Shown here: in pieces, positions 1 to 7,770 of the stretch | Numbering within the stretch: the stretch's first letter is position 1 | Layout: each line of letters opens with the position of its first letter | Assembly (NCBI GenBank): GCA_031274555.1 | Contig: JAISPZ010000105.1 | Location: forward strand, 1-41,299 | Length of the DNA: 41,299 bases | Direction: 5' to 3' | Source of the DNA: Bacteroidales bacterium | Lineage (GTDB): Bacteria; Bacteroidota; Bacteroidia; Bacteroidales; P3 | Made by a program: the position numbers and the translations under genes | The notes under the pieces: model-generated | The model's input: the letters and a program-made list of their open reading frames with translations, nothing else | Databases searched by the model: none | Told to the model about the DNA's origin: nothing

Positions 1-47
1 ACATTGGTTATACAGTAACACCAAATTTAGTGAAAATTTTTCAAACG

Positions 48-84
48 GCAAAGCGTTACAAATATTTATTTGATAACGCTTTGC
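48..84. other. 11-bp inverted repeat (possible terminator) in the cas2-distal flank
   Basis: Arms GCAAAGCGTTA (48-58) and TAACGCTTTGC (74-84) are perfect complements around a 15-nt AT-rich loop. On the plus strand a T-rich stretch (TTGTTTTTAG) follows, which fits a terminator for a plus-strand gene left of the window; it could also end the minus-strand cas operon. The flank 1-249 has no gene I can support. It shows no copy of a Cas12a-type direct repeat (an ATCTAC...GTAGAAATTA-like core would be expected in this orientation), so the CRISPR array, if present, starts beyond position 1. Confidence 0.35.
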
Positions 85-249
85 TTGTTTTTAGCAAAAA
101 ATAATTGCGGATTTAAGGAATTTATATAATGAAATATGTTTTTCCCACCCATTAAATATGAAAAAAAATATTACTGCGCTTTACCCATAAAATACAGCGA
201 TTTAGGGGATTTTGTTGAAATGGATCGTAAAAATAGACACTATGGTTTG

Positions 250-525
250 TCAATCAAAATATATCAAATCTTGATCATGATGAATTGCATTACCATATTT
301 GATAGCTTTGTTTTCATCGGTTTCAAAAATGAAAACGCTGTCACCACCACCAAACTTTTTAGAGTAATAATTTTCAATACGCACTATCAGATTATCTAAT
401 ACACGTTTTGAATTATTTACTTCATAAACGGAATATTGCAGGCGAATACCCCCTTGCTTAATCAATGTTTTCATGAATTTTGTTCGCAACCTATTGTCCG
501 ATATATCATAACTTACCACCAACAT
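250..525 (-). CDS. cas2: CRISPR-associated endoribonuclease Cas2 (type V-A)
   Basis: This is a 91-aa protein of normal Cas2 length. It opens MLVVSYDISDNRLRTKF and has the family's QYSVYEV and SKRVLDNL segments; the Asp in the SYDISD strand is the usual metal-site position. Cas2 forms the structural core of the Cas1-Cas2 integrase that inserts new spacers. It is the last gene of a minus-strand cas12a-cas4-cas1-cas2 operon, and its ATG lies 8 bp after the cas1 stop. The reading frame is intact, but its partner Cas1 is broken by a MITE, so spacer acquisition by this locus is probably lost unless another Cas1 acts in trans. The operon order and the sequence make the identification firm. Confidence 0.93.
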   Translation of the reverse strand: MLVVSYDISDNRLRTKFMKTLIKQGGIRLQYSVYEVNNSKRVLDNLIVRIENYYSKKFGGGDSVFIFETDENKAIKYGNAIHHDQDLIYFD

Positions 526-836
526 AGTTGATATTATTTTAAAAGAAATTGAGGATAATTTTCAGCCGTTTTTTGTTGCATAAAACTTCGATAATATGTC
601 TGCATATATCTAAAAACACTCGTTTTTTGCTCTATCAGCACATCGTAAAACATTTTTGTATAATCGCTATTCTTTTCGCGTTTTAAAATGTATTCACCCT
701 TTATCAAATCAAAATCTTCCACTTTACATTGGCATAAATTAAAAGATTTACGAACTTGCCCATCAATTAGACAACGGAAAGGCTCAACCAAATCACAAAT
801 CAGCGACTTACGTTTAAACCAAAGTTGATGATAAAC

Positions 837-846
837 GCCTCTGTAT
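837..846. repeat. Target-site duplication, left copy
   Basis: GCCTCTGTAT directly precedes the MITE left end; the identical 10 bp follow its right end at 992-1001. Intact cas1 would contain this sequence once, encoding part of DPYRG. Confidence 0.9.
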
Positions 847-991
847 CAGGGCAAACGCATTAAAAATATTTTATACGGATAATATCCTGATAATCAAATA
901 CGGTTTTTGCTATTTTTCGTAAAAATTGACAAAACTTAATTCTGCAACTATTTGTATATCTGGTAGATAGTTTTTTAATGCGTTTGCCCTG
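847..991. mobile_element. 145-bp MITE inserted in cas1 (copy 1)
   Basis: Perfect 20-bp terminal inverted repeats, CAGGGCAAACGCATTAAAAA at the left and its complement at the right, bound a 145-bp AT-rich element without a coding gene. A 10-bp target duplication flanks it. A diverged copy of exactly the same length lies at 7593-7737 and shares internal blocks such as GATAATATCCTGATAAT. The perfect ends and duplication point to a recent move, presumably driven in trans by a full-length IS with the same ends. I cannot name that IS; a 10-bp duplication is within the range of IS4-like elements. Confidence 0.92.
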
Positions 992-1001
992 GCCTCTGTA
1001 T
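992..1001. repeat. Target-site duplication, right copy
   Basis: GCCTCTGTAT follows the MITE right end and matches 837-846 at all ten positions. Confidence 0.9.
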
Positions 1002-1646
1002 GGGTCGAATCCAAAAAGACGCACAAATGCTTCGATGTAGTTGAACAAAATCGTATAACCGATATCAAGTGTAGTATTTAATGGATCTATCTTTGTGCGC
1101 GGACTTCGCCTTTTCCATGAAAACGGTTCAAAATAAGCGTGGAAAAACGCCGTAGATGCCTTACCTTCTATTCCCATTACTGAATCGTAAGCTGAAGCGT
1201 CAGACAACATAGTTAATAAATTACAGCACAGACTTTTTGCATTTTGGATAACAGGATTTTTTAATCGTGTTTTCTCTAACAAACGGATTTGATTTCTGAT
1301 TTTATTTTCAACTAATACCTTAGGTATAAGCAAATTATCTTTTTCATATTCGTACTGTTTTTTGCGTAATAAAAAGTTTGCCTCCGCCGTAGAGGAAAAG
1401 AAAAAAACAGGTCTGAAATTAGGCTTCATTACAACTAATGGAACACCATATTTGGTACATTTATCTATCAACGCGGTAGTTATGGTAATATGCCCTATAA
1501 CAAACAGTGCCAATATTTTTTGAAAAGGCAACTTTGTCAATGTCTTTTTTTCTTTAGTATCTTCCAACAATAACTGTCCACTCATTACTCGTAATGCCTT
1601 GTTCTCAATACAATTGATTACAAAAATAGACCTATATGCAATGTCT

Positions 1647-2219
1647 TTATGTGTAAACATTTTCCATTTCAATTTTATCGCATAAATTGCAGTAAATACA
1701 ATGTCTGCATTTATTTTCATTAATATGAATCGGCAACTCAGGATTAAATTGTTTGAACTTTAAAATGAAATTTGCCAGTTCTATCTTGTTCTCTTTCGTG
1801 GGAATGTCTATAAAAAATGTTTTATTGGTCAAGATTGCATAAAAAGCCAATTTTTCCACATCATATCCCATTTCAAGCATACAGAAATATTGTGCCCAAA
1901 GTTGGTAAATTTGTCCTTGATAAATTTTCTCCAACTTGTATTTTCGTTCTAACAACAACTTTTCTTTTCCCTTGTAAATGTCAATCTTTCCTACAATTCC
2001 AAATTCGTTACAACAAACCGACAAATTTGTAATTTCATCCTTGAGGCTGCTGTAAGTCTTATTGTCAATTGTGGCGTGAGAGGCTTTACCTTGAGTTTGT
2101 GGAACTGCGTGTATCAAATCTTCTTCTCCGCCAATATAAACGTTGTGCAAGTAAATTGAATAGGGACAGAAAATAAAGTCGTTTAAGGTAGATATAAGGA
2201 TATAATCGTTCATTGCCAT
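1647..2219 (-). CDS. cas4: CRISPR-associated exonuclease Cas4 (type V-A)
   Basis: The 190-aa protein has the RecB-like nuclease residues D80 (KIDIY), E91 and K93 (LERKYK) and the QIYQLWAQ helix around 103-110. An iron-sulphur cluster site is formed by C18 (FCPY) with C171, C174 and C180 (CRHCIYCNLC). In type I and V systems Cas4 selects PAM-containing prespacers and trims them for Cas1-Cas2. The ATG lies 25 bp after the cas12a stop and its end overlaps cas1. An alternative ATG two codons inside gives MNDYILIS. The gene is intact, but its job depends on the broken cas1. Confidence 0.93.
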   Translation of the reverse strand: MAMNDYILISTLNDFIFCPYSIYLHNVYIGGEEDLIHAVPQTQGKASHATIDNKTYSSLKDEITNLSVCCNEFGIVGKIDIYKGKEKLLLERKYKLEKIYQGQIYQLWAQYFCMLEMGYDVEKLAFYAILTNKTFFIDIPTKENKIELANFILKFKQFNPELPIHINENKCRHCIYCNLCDKIEMENVYT

Positions 2220-2244
2220 CCATTATTGCCTTGTTGCTACAATT

Positions 2245-5200
2245 TTATCGCTTTTTAGTTTTAGGCTCTTTTTTCGTATTTTTAGTACGGAACGCAAATT
2301 CCGATAATTGTTTTTGCCATTTGTTTTTATCTTGAAGCCACAAGTCCCATTCTTCATCAGAAATAAACAAATTTAAATCCTGAGATTTTTCCTTTTCGTA
2401 ATATTGTTTGATATGCTCATACATTATGATACCTTTTCGGGCAATATTGTATGCGCCATTAGCATCACCGTCTTTTGGTAGTTTTGGGCCATCCTTTTTT
2501 TCATAATAGCGGGAGTCGAAATGTTCACCTTCTTCATTTCTGACAGGGGACTGCAAAAAATTATCGTCCGAGCGTCCCGAGTTTCGTATTTGTTGAATAA
2601 TATCTATCACAAAACGGAGAGATTCCCATGCTGTCCATTTCTTATAGTTTTCGTCTTCACACTTTGATAATTCTACACCACCTTTTAGCTGTGATAACAG
2701 GGACTTGCTCTTATCAAATTTTTTAAACAACGCATCCAAAATTTTTTTAATATCATATTCTTCTATAATTCCCTCATTATGAGCGTTGCCGCGCCTAAAC
2801 CTGTATCTATCCAATGATTTGCCGTCTTTGCCTGACCATAAACGCCACGTTCTATCGTTTTCAGTCTTGTAATCAAAGAAATAATCACCTTTCTCGTCAA
2901 TTCCTATCTCGGAAAAGTAGTCTAAAATTTTACTTTTTATTAATTCTTCACTTCCTTTTTGAAGATAGATTGTTTTTCGCCAACCTGTTGCAGGATCAGT
3001 TATGGAAGTGTAATTCGCACGAGTGTAAAGCATAATGCCAACTTGCTTTTTGTTTTCAATATCTTGATAGTTGGCAACTAATGGAGTGAGTTGCAATGCC
3101 TTAGAAACAGAAGCAATTTCGCCGTCTTTTGCATTTTTATCAACAAGATAATTTAATTTTTTCGCTAAAGCCACCTCAAATTTTTGGTATATCTGCTGTT
3201 CAAATTTTTGGCGACCACGCTTAAAGCCTGTATTCAAATCTTCTAAAACGATGAAAGTTGGCTTGAAGTTATCTTTTTCATCTTTCATCTTTTCAATAAT
3301 TTCATGAATTACCAACGAAGTATATCCATCTTTCAGGTTTTTGATATTGCCTTTTTGTTGCCAATTTTCTTGTTTCTTTTTTCGTCTATCGACGGCATCG
3401 TTTATTTCTTGCAAATAGTCTTTGCCGTTGATTTCATCAAAATTAGTTTGTTCAATAATATTGCCTTTTGCATCAATTAAAGAGTAGTAAACCAGATGCT
3501 TCTCGCCACGGTCAATGCCAAGAAATTGGATATTGTCGGAATTTGTGAAAGTTGAGTTTACGAGATCGTTTATATTTACATTTCTTTTTGCCTTGAAGTT
3601 TAGTATAATGGGGCAATGAAATAACAATTTGTTTGTTACGTACCTCTTGTTGGATATTATTGGATAATCAAATTTTTCTTTTAATTGTTCATAGTGATGT
3701 CCTTTTTCTCTTCCATTTTTATCTTTTTCGGGAGTATAATCTATGAGCTTTTCCCTGAAAAATATTTCTGCTTCCCCACTTAATTTGTATATAATATTTT
3801 TAAGATTACTTTCGTCAAATAACATTTTCCAATAGTATGTGTGTATGTTATCTTTATTATCTTTATTATCTTTATCTGTGTCTTTTTTGGGTTTTTTATT
3901 CTGTGAGAAATCTTTATTGTAAATTTGAAAAAGATATAATTTTTCATCTGCCACAAATTTCAAAAACGTATTCCAATTGATTTTTTCAAATTTTACTTGG
4001 TAGCAAGAAATTTCAGTATCCCTGTAAAATTCTTCAATGTCTTTGTATTCATTGGTAGATTTCCATGCGAATTTATAATGTTTGTATGATTTGTGTTTTT
4101 TAAAACCGTCCTTAAAATAATCAATTAATTTACGTAGCGACTCATTATATTCCAATTCATTGACTTTACGATACTTTGTTTTAAATTTTCCAGAATCATA
4201 AATATCAATAACATCTTTTATGGGTAGATTATGCTCACGTACCGCAGGAGCAAAATTATCTCCACTTGAACGAATAAATAGTCTGGGGGTATTTTTATTA
4301 TCAGGTTTTTGAAAATCGAGAATAATACGATTGCATGGATTCTCATCAGCGTCTTTATTCAATAACTGAACATCTTCTTTTGATAGTCTATTTCTATTGA
4401 TTGCTAAATAATATATGCCGTCTTTTTCAAAAATCAAACCTGCCTTTGTTCCATACTCTTGCACCCAACCTGATAAAAAAGAACTACTGCCAAAATTCAA
4501 CTTCAACTTATTTTTTTCAGCATCGTCCTGTGGTTTTTTTGAAAGAAAGTTTCTCACTAAATCATACTGATTAAACCATTGCGCATCTTCTGACCGTAAA
4601 AGCACATTCAAAATTTCAGATAAATCGGAATCTATTAAATTGCCTTTGACTTTCTTCTCTTTTACAGAAAAATATTTTACCATCCGCATAACAAATATAG
4701 CATTGTCAAGCCAATTCTTTATTGCTAAAATATTGTTGTCCTCGTTTTTGTAGTCGGTAATTTCTAGTATGTCTGATGATTTTTTGAGAAACATTTCTGC
4801 CAGATTTTTCATGTCGGCACAAATCAAATTTATGAGATTTTGACTGTGACTTTGGTCTTTATTTATGCAGTCATTTCTGTATTTATATTCTTCTCCTGCA
4901 AATACGGATTCTTTAAATGGTATTTTTTCCTCGTCAAGCGCAGCAAACAATCCGGATAATTCTACAGCATCATTTATCTGAACTTCCTTATTTTTATCTA
5001 AGTGAACACACGTCCAGATTTCATTGTTTTTCAATTGCTCTTTTATTTCAAACCAATTGGCAAAATAAATGCCTGAAATAATATTTACAGCAGCTTTTGA
5101 CCAATAAATACCTTTCCAATCTTCAGGCTCTTTACGCTCTTTTAACCATGCGATAAAGTCAGGAATATTTTTAACTTCGATAGTGTCAATTGGTTGTTCA

Positions 5201-6279
5201 AAATTGAAATATTTTTGTCCTGCAGTAATCAAGTTTTGCAGAGTCGTTTTTAATCCTTCTTCGTCCGTTATTTCTTCAAACAATGCTTTCCTTTTGCCAC
5301 AGCCTATTTGCTTGTATAGTGTTTTGAAATGTGACAGATTTTTAAATTCTTTTTCGTCGTGACGTGCCTGATTGTAAAGATTTATCAGCAAGTTATAATG
5401 TCCTATAATCTTGTTGTATTCATCAATATTTGCTTGTGATAAGTATTCGGAGAATTTGCCAATGTCAAACATTGCTTCTTCGATATGAGCTGCTTCAATC
5501 ATTTTATTAGTTTCAGCGTCCTTTATCATTGTAGGTTTATTTTTATCTTCCAAATATTGCTTGGCATTACGATAATCTTCTTTACGCGACAAGAACAGTA
5601 TGCAGTTATCACAAAATTTCGGCAAATTGTCATGAACTATTCTCGTTGCGACAGCGGTAGAACGTTCTTTGACTTCGTAATAATTTTCTCTGTTTTGATT
5701 ATAACCTTGAAAGTAAGTGAAAAATTTCCTGAAAACAGGTAAATGAGTTGCTTTTAATTCTTCCCTTTTTTCTTCGTCATCTACTAATTCGTCAATATTC
5801 TTTTCTATATACTGCAGAATACCCGCTTTGGTAAGACATTTTATACCTTTTTCTTTTAGAATCGGTTTGCCTTTGTCGTTATTACCTGCCTTTTCCTTAA
5901 TAAGATTTATTCCACTTTCAAAAGTTTTACCGATTTTTTCTCGTAGTGACTTTTCTTCCGAATTTTCGTCTTTGTTCTCTTGCTCGTGTTCTTCTCCTTT
6001 CTTTTTCTTGTCCTGCCTGTATTTTTCAAAATATCCTGAAAAATCAATCTTTTTTGCTCCGTCAGATTTCAAACTATTTGTTATAACCTGTTCGTGAATT
6101 TTATCCATAACAGGTTTTAACGAGTCGTATGCCTCTTTTATTTTTTTGTCTTCGGCAATAATGCTTTCAAACAATTTTGCCGTATCCTCTGATGTAAGTG
6201 GTTTTCCATCTTTGCCAAGAGGTTTTAGCTCAAATTTTAAAGTTTTTGATAACTGATAAAGGTTTGTAAAGTTTTTCAT
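2245..6279 (-). CDS. cas12a: Cas12a (Cpf1) CRISPR effector nuclease
   Basis: This is a single 1344-aa RNA-guided DNA nuclease. The start MKNFTNLYQLSKTLKFEL is the family signature. The RuvC residues are D923 (FLGIDRGEKHL), E1013 (VLEDLN) and D1272 (DANGAYNIA), placed as in characterised Cas12a enzymes. The Nuc segment IRNSGRSDDNFLQSPVRN lies between RuvC II and III. The WED segment HTYYWK (H813) is kept; this region takes part in pre-crRNA processing in known enzymes. Two charged low-complexity stretches stand out: residues 89-110 (rich in K/E) and about 795-811, where a 9-bp unit repeated three times (3848-3874) gives KDN repeats just before HTYYWK. No internal stop or frameshift is seen, so interference could still work with existing spacers. 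The gene heads the operon. The upstream leader is shared with the TANFOR genes at 19.5 and 24.7 kb. Confidence 0.97.
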   Translation of the reverse strand: MKNFTNLYQLSKTLKFELKPLGKDGKPLTSEDTAKLFESIIAEDKKIKEAYDSLKPVMDKIHEQVITNSLKSDGAKKIDFSGYFEKYRQDKKKKGEEHEQENKDENSEEKSLREKIGKTFESGINLIKEKAGNNDKGKPILKEKGIKCLTKAGILQYIEKNIDELVDDEEKREELKATHLPVFRKFFTYFQGYNQNRENYYEVKERSTAVATRIVHDNLPKFCDNCILFLSRKEDYRNAKQYLEDKNKPTMIKDAETNKMIEAAHIEEAMFDIGKFSEYLSQANIDEYNKIIGHYNLLINLYNQARHDEKEFKNLSHFKTLYKQIGCGKRKALFEEITDEEGLKTTLQNLITAGQKYFNFEQPIDTIEVKNIPDFIAWLKERKEPEDWKGIYWSKAAVNIISGIYFANWFEIKEQLKNNEIWTCVHLDKNKEVQINDAVELSGLFAALDEEKIPFKESVFAGEEYKYRNDCINKDQSHSQNLINLICADMKNLAEMFLKKSSDILEITDYKNEDNNILAIKNWLDNAIFVMRMVKYFSVKEKKVKGNLIDSDLSEILNVLLRSEDAQWFNQYDLVRNFLSKKPQDDAEKNKLKLNFGSSSFLSGWVQEYGTKAGLIFEKDGIYYLAINRNRLSKEDVQLLNKDADENPCNRIILDFQKPDNKNTPRLFIRSSGDNFAPAVREHNLPIKDVIDIYDSGKFKTKYRKVNELEYNESLRKLIDYFKDGFKKHKSYKHYKFAWKSTNEYKDIEEFYRDTEISCYQVKFEKINWNTFLKFVADEKLYLFQIYNKDFSQNKKPKKDTDKDNKDNKDNIHTYYWKMLFDESNLKNIIYKLSGEAEIFFREKLIDYTPEKDKNGREKGHHYEQLKEKFDYPIISNKRYVTNKLLFHCPIILNFKAKRNVNINDLVNSTFTNSDNIQFLGIDRGEKHLVYYSLIDAKGNIIEQTNFDEINGKDYLQEINDAVDRRKKKQENWQQKGNIKNLKDGYTSLVIHEIIEKMKDEKDNFKPTFIVLEDLNTGFKRGRQKFEQQIYQKFEVALAKKLNYLVDKNAKDGEIASVSKALQLTPLVANYQDIENKKQVGIMLYTRANYTSITDPATGWRKTIYLQKGSEELIKSKILDYFSEIGIDEKGDYFFDYKTENDRTWRLWSGKDGKSLDRYRFRRGNAHNEGIIEEYDIKKILDALFKKFDKSKSLLSQLKGGVELSKCEDENYKKWTAWESLRFVIDIIQQIRNSGRSDDNFLQSPVRNEEGEHFDSRYYEKKDGPKLPKDGDANGAYNIARKGIIMYEHIKQYYEKEKSQDLNLFISDEEWDLWLQDKNKWQKQLSEFAFRTKNTKKEPKTKKR
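3848..3874 (-). repeat. In-frame 9-bp x 3 tandem repeat in cas12a
   Basis: TTATCTTTA occurs three times in direct succession (plus-strand reading), coding Lys-Asp-Asn repeats in a loop between IYNKDF and HTYYWK of Cas12a. Related enzymes have a short non-repetitive linker there. Confidence 0.85.
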
Positions 6280-6650
6280 GATAAAAATTTATTTAAGATT
6301 TATAAAAATTTATTTTTCTGACTTGGTTTTTCATACGCTTATAATTTGTTTTTAATATGTCGTATGGAACTCGCACTATATGATTGTTGTTCGAAACTCG
6401 GCAATGTAAGCAAGCTTCCGTTGCTCTCGCTGCTCCAACAATTGTCGTGGGTGTCAAACATTTGTCATGCTCGTTTCAAAATAGCATAAAATCTGTTGTA
6501 TATCAGTCAGACAATTGAAGCGAATTTACGTTAAATTTTTTACAATCCACTAAGTCTTAATTAAAAAAGTTCATGCGGAGCAGATATTAATCTGTAAATA
6601 AAAATATTAGCTTGTAGAGAGATGTCGTGTTTCTGAAATAAAATTCATTT
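6280..6650. other. Non-coding region upstream of cas12a
   Basis: This is 371 bp of AT-rich DNA with no gene I can support and no CRISPR repeat. It carries the leader repeat at 6327-6374 and presumably the cas12a promoter. No clear TAnnTTTG box at a suitable distance was found on the minus strand. A short stem-rich patch around 6400-6440 (AAGCAAGCTT and its surroundings) is visible but has no clear role. Confidence 0.5.
6327..6374 (-). repeat. Shared leader repeat, cas12a copy
   Basis: Read on the minus strand this gives GCGAGTTCCATACGAC, then ATATTAAAAACAAATTATAA, then GCGTATGAAAAA. It is almost identical to the 48 bp covering the start codon of the TANFOR gene (24727-24775) and resembles the leader of the 928-aa gene (19471-19513). 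Here the included ATG opens only a short dead-end frame, about 50 bp before the real cas12a start. Confidence 0.75.
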
Positions 6651-6854
6651 TCAACGCGTGGCACTCTTATACATACAGCCTGTCGTTTCTTTGATGAAGC
6701 CACCGACTTCGAGCTTTGTGAGGATGGATGAAATTTCAGGGATGGCGAAATTTGTTTTTCCAAAAATTAGATCAAGAGAACAAGGCTTTTCTGCATCTAT
6801 AATTTCGAGTGCATATTCCGTTGATACCCGTTCAGTGATTCTGGCGATACCCGT
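6651..6854 (-). pseudogene. Probable DprA C-terminal winged-helix fragment
   Basis: A minus-strand open stretch of 67 codons ends at a TGA at 6651-6653 and reads YALEIIDAEKPCSLDLIF, then EISSILTKLEVGGFIKE, then TGCMYK. This fits the C-terminal winged-helix domain of DprA (pattern: Asp-glu-leu helix, LLxLELxGxI, G...Y). An in-frame stop lies just upstream (6855-6857) and the Rossmann DNA-binding part of DprA is absent, so only the tail remains. A 12-bp direct repeat (6823-6834 and 6846-6857) sits at the broken edge. It could also be another small winged-helix domain; the match is by eye only. Confidence 0.42.
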
Positions 6855-6910
6855 TCACTTTTTTACTTGTTAAACAACTTTTTTTTATTTTTCTTAAACT
6901 TTATCCCTTA

Positions 6911-6940
6911 AGGTATTATGTAAAGCTTTACATAATACCT
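6911..6940. repeat. 30-bp perfect palindrome
   Basis: AGGTATTATGTAAAG is followed at once by its exact complement, with no spacer. It sits at the left edge of the transposase remnant at 6946. It could be a fused pair of IS ends, a cruciform or a dimeric protein site. No T-tract follows, so a terminator is unlikely. Confidence 0.85.
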
Positions 6941-6945
6941 GTCGA

Positions 6946-7235
6946 ATGAATAAAACAGATTTAAGGATACGTCCAATTTATCACAGACTGCATAATAGGA
7001 TAGAGGGACATATCTGTGTCTGTTTCACAACATACACTATTATGTTGGAAATTGAAAGGATATTAAAAAAGCGAAATGTGCAATAACATTAAACAGGGCA
7101 CAAGAATTAGTAAAAACGATGTATCAACTAACATATCAAACACCTATTACAAAAAGAATAGCTACAAAAATCTTAAATATGGACGAGGAACAGCAAACAT
7201 TATACGACTTAGTGATGAAATGGAGTAAAAAGTAA
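6946..7235 (+). pseudogene. IS1634/IS4-family transposase, C-terminal remnant with frameshift
   Basis: The first part reads NKTDLRIRPIYHRLHNRIEG and HICVCFTTYTIMLEIERILK, the typical end of Bacteroidota IS1634/IS4 transposases. A stop at 7084-7086 interrupts it. One base back, the frame continues TLNRAQELVKTMYQLTYQTP and MDEEQQTLYDLVMKW to a TAA at 7233-7235, which is the normal tail of the same family. So this is a single C-terminal remnant with a one-base deletion, and the catalytic core is gone. It neighbours an unrelated ISL3 remnant and a MITE, which marks the area as an insertion hot spot. Confidence 0.85.
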
Positions 7236-7259
7236 AAATATATTTACGATTTTTTTGGG

Positions 7260-7526
7260 GTGTCCCAATGCGGAAAACAGGAAGAAGTGGAACAGGCAGA
7301 CGTTGAAGAAATGCTCAACTTTAAATCTACGGTTGAAAGAAACAAAGAAGACATACTGCGCTACTTCATTAAAGGACAGACAAATGCCATAGCAGAAAAC
7401 ATCAACTCACGCATTAAACGTATCGTCTCGCCAAAAGACAACAGGGATATGGACTTCGCTTACTTCAAAATTAAAAAAATATTCGCACAGCCAGAAATAA
7501 AAACGGTGAATAATAAATGCGCCTGA
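7260..7526 (+). pseudogene. ISL3-family (ISAon1-like) transposase, C-terminal remnant
   Basis: The 87-codon frame reads VERNKEDILRYFIKGQTNAI and AENINSRIKRIVSPKDNRDM, ending DFAYFKIKKIFA. This corresponds to the extreme C-terminus of ISL3/ISAon1-type transposases (pattern YF...TNA.AE..N..IK......R....F...K.FA). The conserved TNAxAE block is intact. The N-terminal and central catalytic parts are missing, and no terminal repeats could be assigned. The nominal GTG start is not a real gene start. Confidence 0.75.
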
Positions 7527-7592
7527 CAGAAGATGTCAGTATTCATAACTTACCCACAGCACCTCAAAATGCAAAAGTGCCGATGTCTGCCG

Positions 7593-7737
7593 CAAAGCAA
7601 ACGCATTATAAATATTTCATGCAGATAATATCCTGATAATAAAGTGCATATTTTTACTATTTTTGCAAAAATCGACAGAACGCAATTTCACAACTCTCTG
7701 TATATATGTTAGATAATTTTATAGTGCGTTTGCCTAA
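7593..7737. mobile_element. 145-bp MITE (copy 2, diverged)
   Basis: Same length and orientation as the element in cas1. The ends are GCAAACGCATTATAAA and, at the right, the complement of GGCAAACGCACTATAAAA. The internal blocks GATAATATCCTGATAAT and AAATCGACAGAACGCAATTT correspond to copy 1. Its ends are imperfect and no target duplication is visible, so it is older. Its right edge abuts the promoter of the gene at 7771. Confidence 0.85.
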
Positions 7738-7746
7738 TTCTTTTGT

Positions 7747-7754
7747 TACCTTTG
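7747..7754 (+). promoter_or_regulatory. Bacteroidota -7 box (TACCTTTG)
   Basis: It matches TAnnTTTG and lies 16 bp before the ATG at 7771. A TTTG at 7729-7732 is nearer than the usual spacing for a -33 box, so only the -7 element is clear. The candidate -33 area falls inside the MITE end. Confidence 0.55.
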
Positions 7755-7770
7755 CAAAAACTTTGACATT

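Larger units (their letters stand above)
534..1660 (-). pseudogene. cas1: cas1, CRISPR integrase, interrupted by a MITE
   Basis: The upstream part (1660 to about 1002) encodes MFTHKDIAYRSIFVINC to GFDPYRG and includes the Glu of the GIEG segment. The downstream part (about 836 to 534) continues VYHQLWFKRKS and DLVEPFRCLIDG, with the catalytic His and acidic residue. Between them lie a 145-bp MITE and a 10-bp duplication, 155 bp in all, which breaks the frame. Deleting those 155 bp restores one continuous frame of 323 codons from the ATG at 1660, the usual length for type V-A Cas1. The interrupted first part ends in about 40 MITE-encoded residues and lacks two catalytic positions. The start at 1660 is chosen over 1720 because conserved Cas1 sequence begins there; it overlaps the cas4 end by 14 bp. 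Both pieces are otherwise undecayed, so the disruption is young. Confidence 0.93.

Noticed and set aside
136-399. 87-aa plus-strand frame over the cas2 end
   Set aside because: It overlaps cas2 in antisense and has no recognisable sequence; cas2 explains the region.
847-991. Novel C-terminal domain of Cas1
   Set aside because: The last 40-odd residues of the interrupted frame come from the MITE; the true Cas1 C-terminus lies beyond it.
1661-1720. Longer cas1 start at 1720
   Set aside because: The 20 extra residues come from inside cas4 in another frame, and Cas1 conservation begins at MFTHKDIAYRS.
6658-6873. 71-aa plus-strand frame
   Set aside because: It is antisense to the DprA-like winged-helix fragment, whose minus-strand sequence is far more protein-like.
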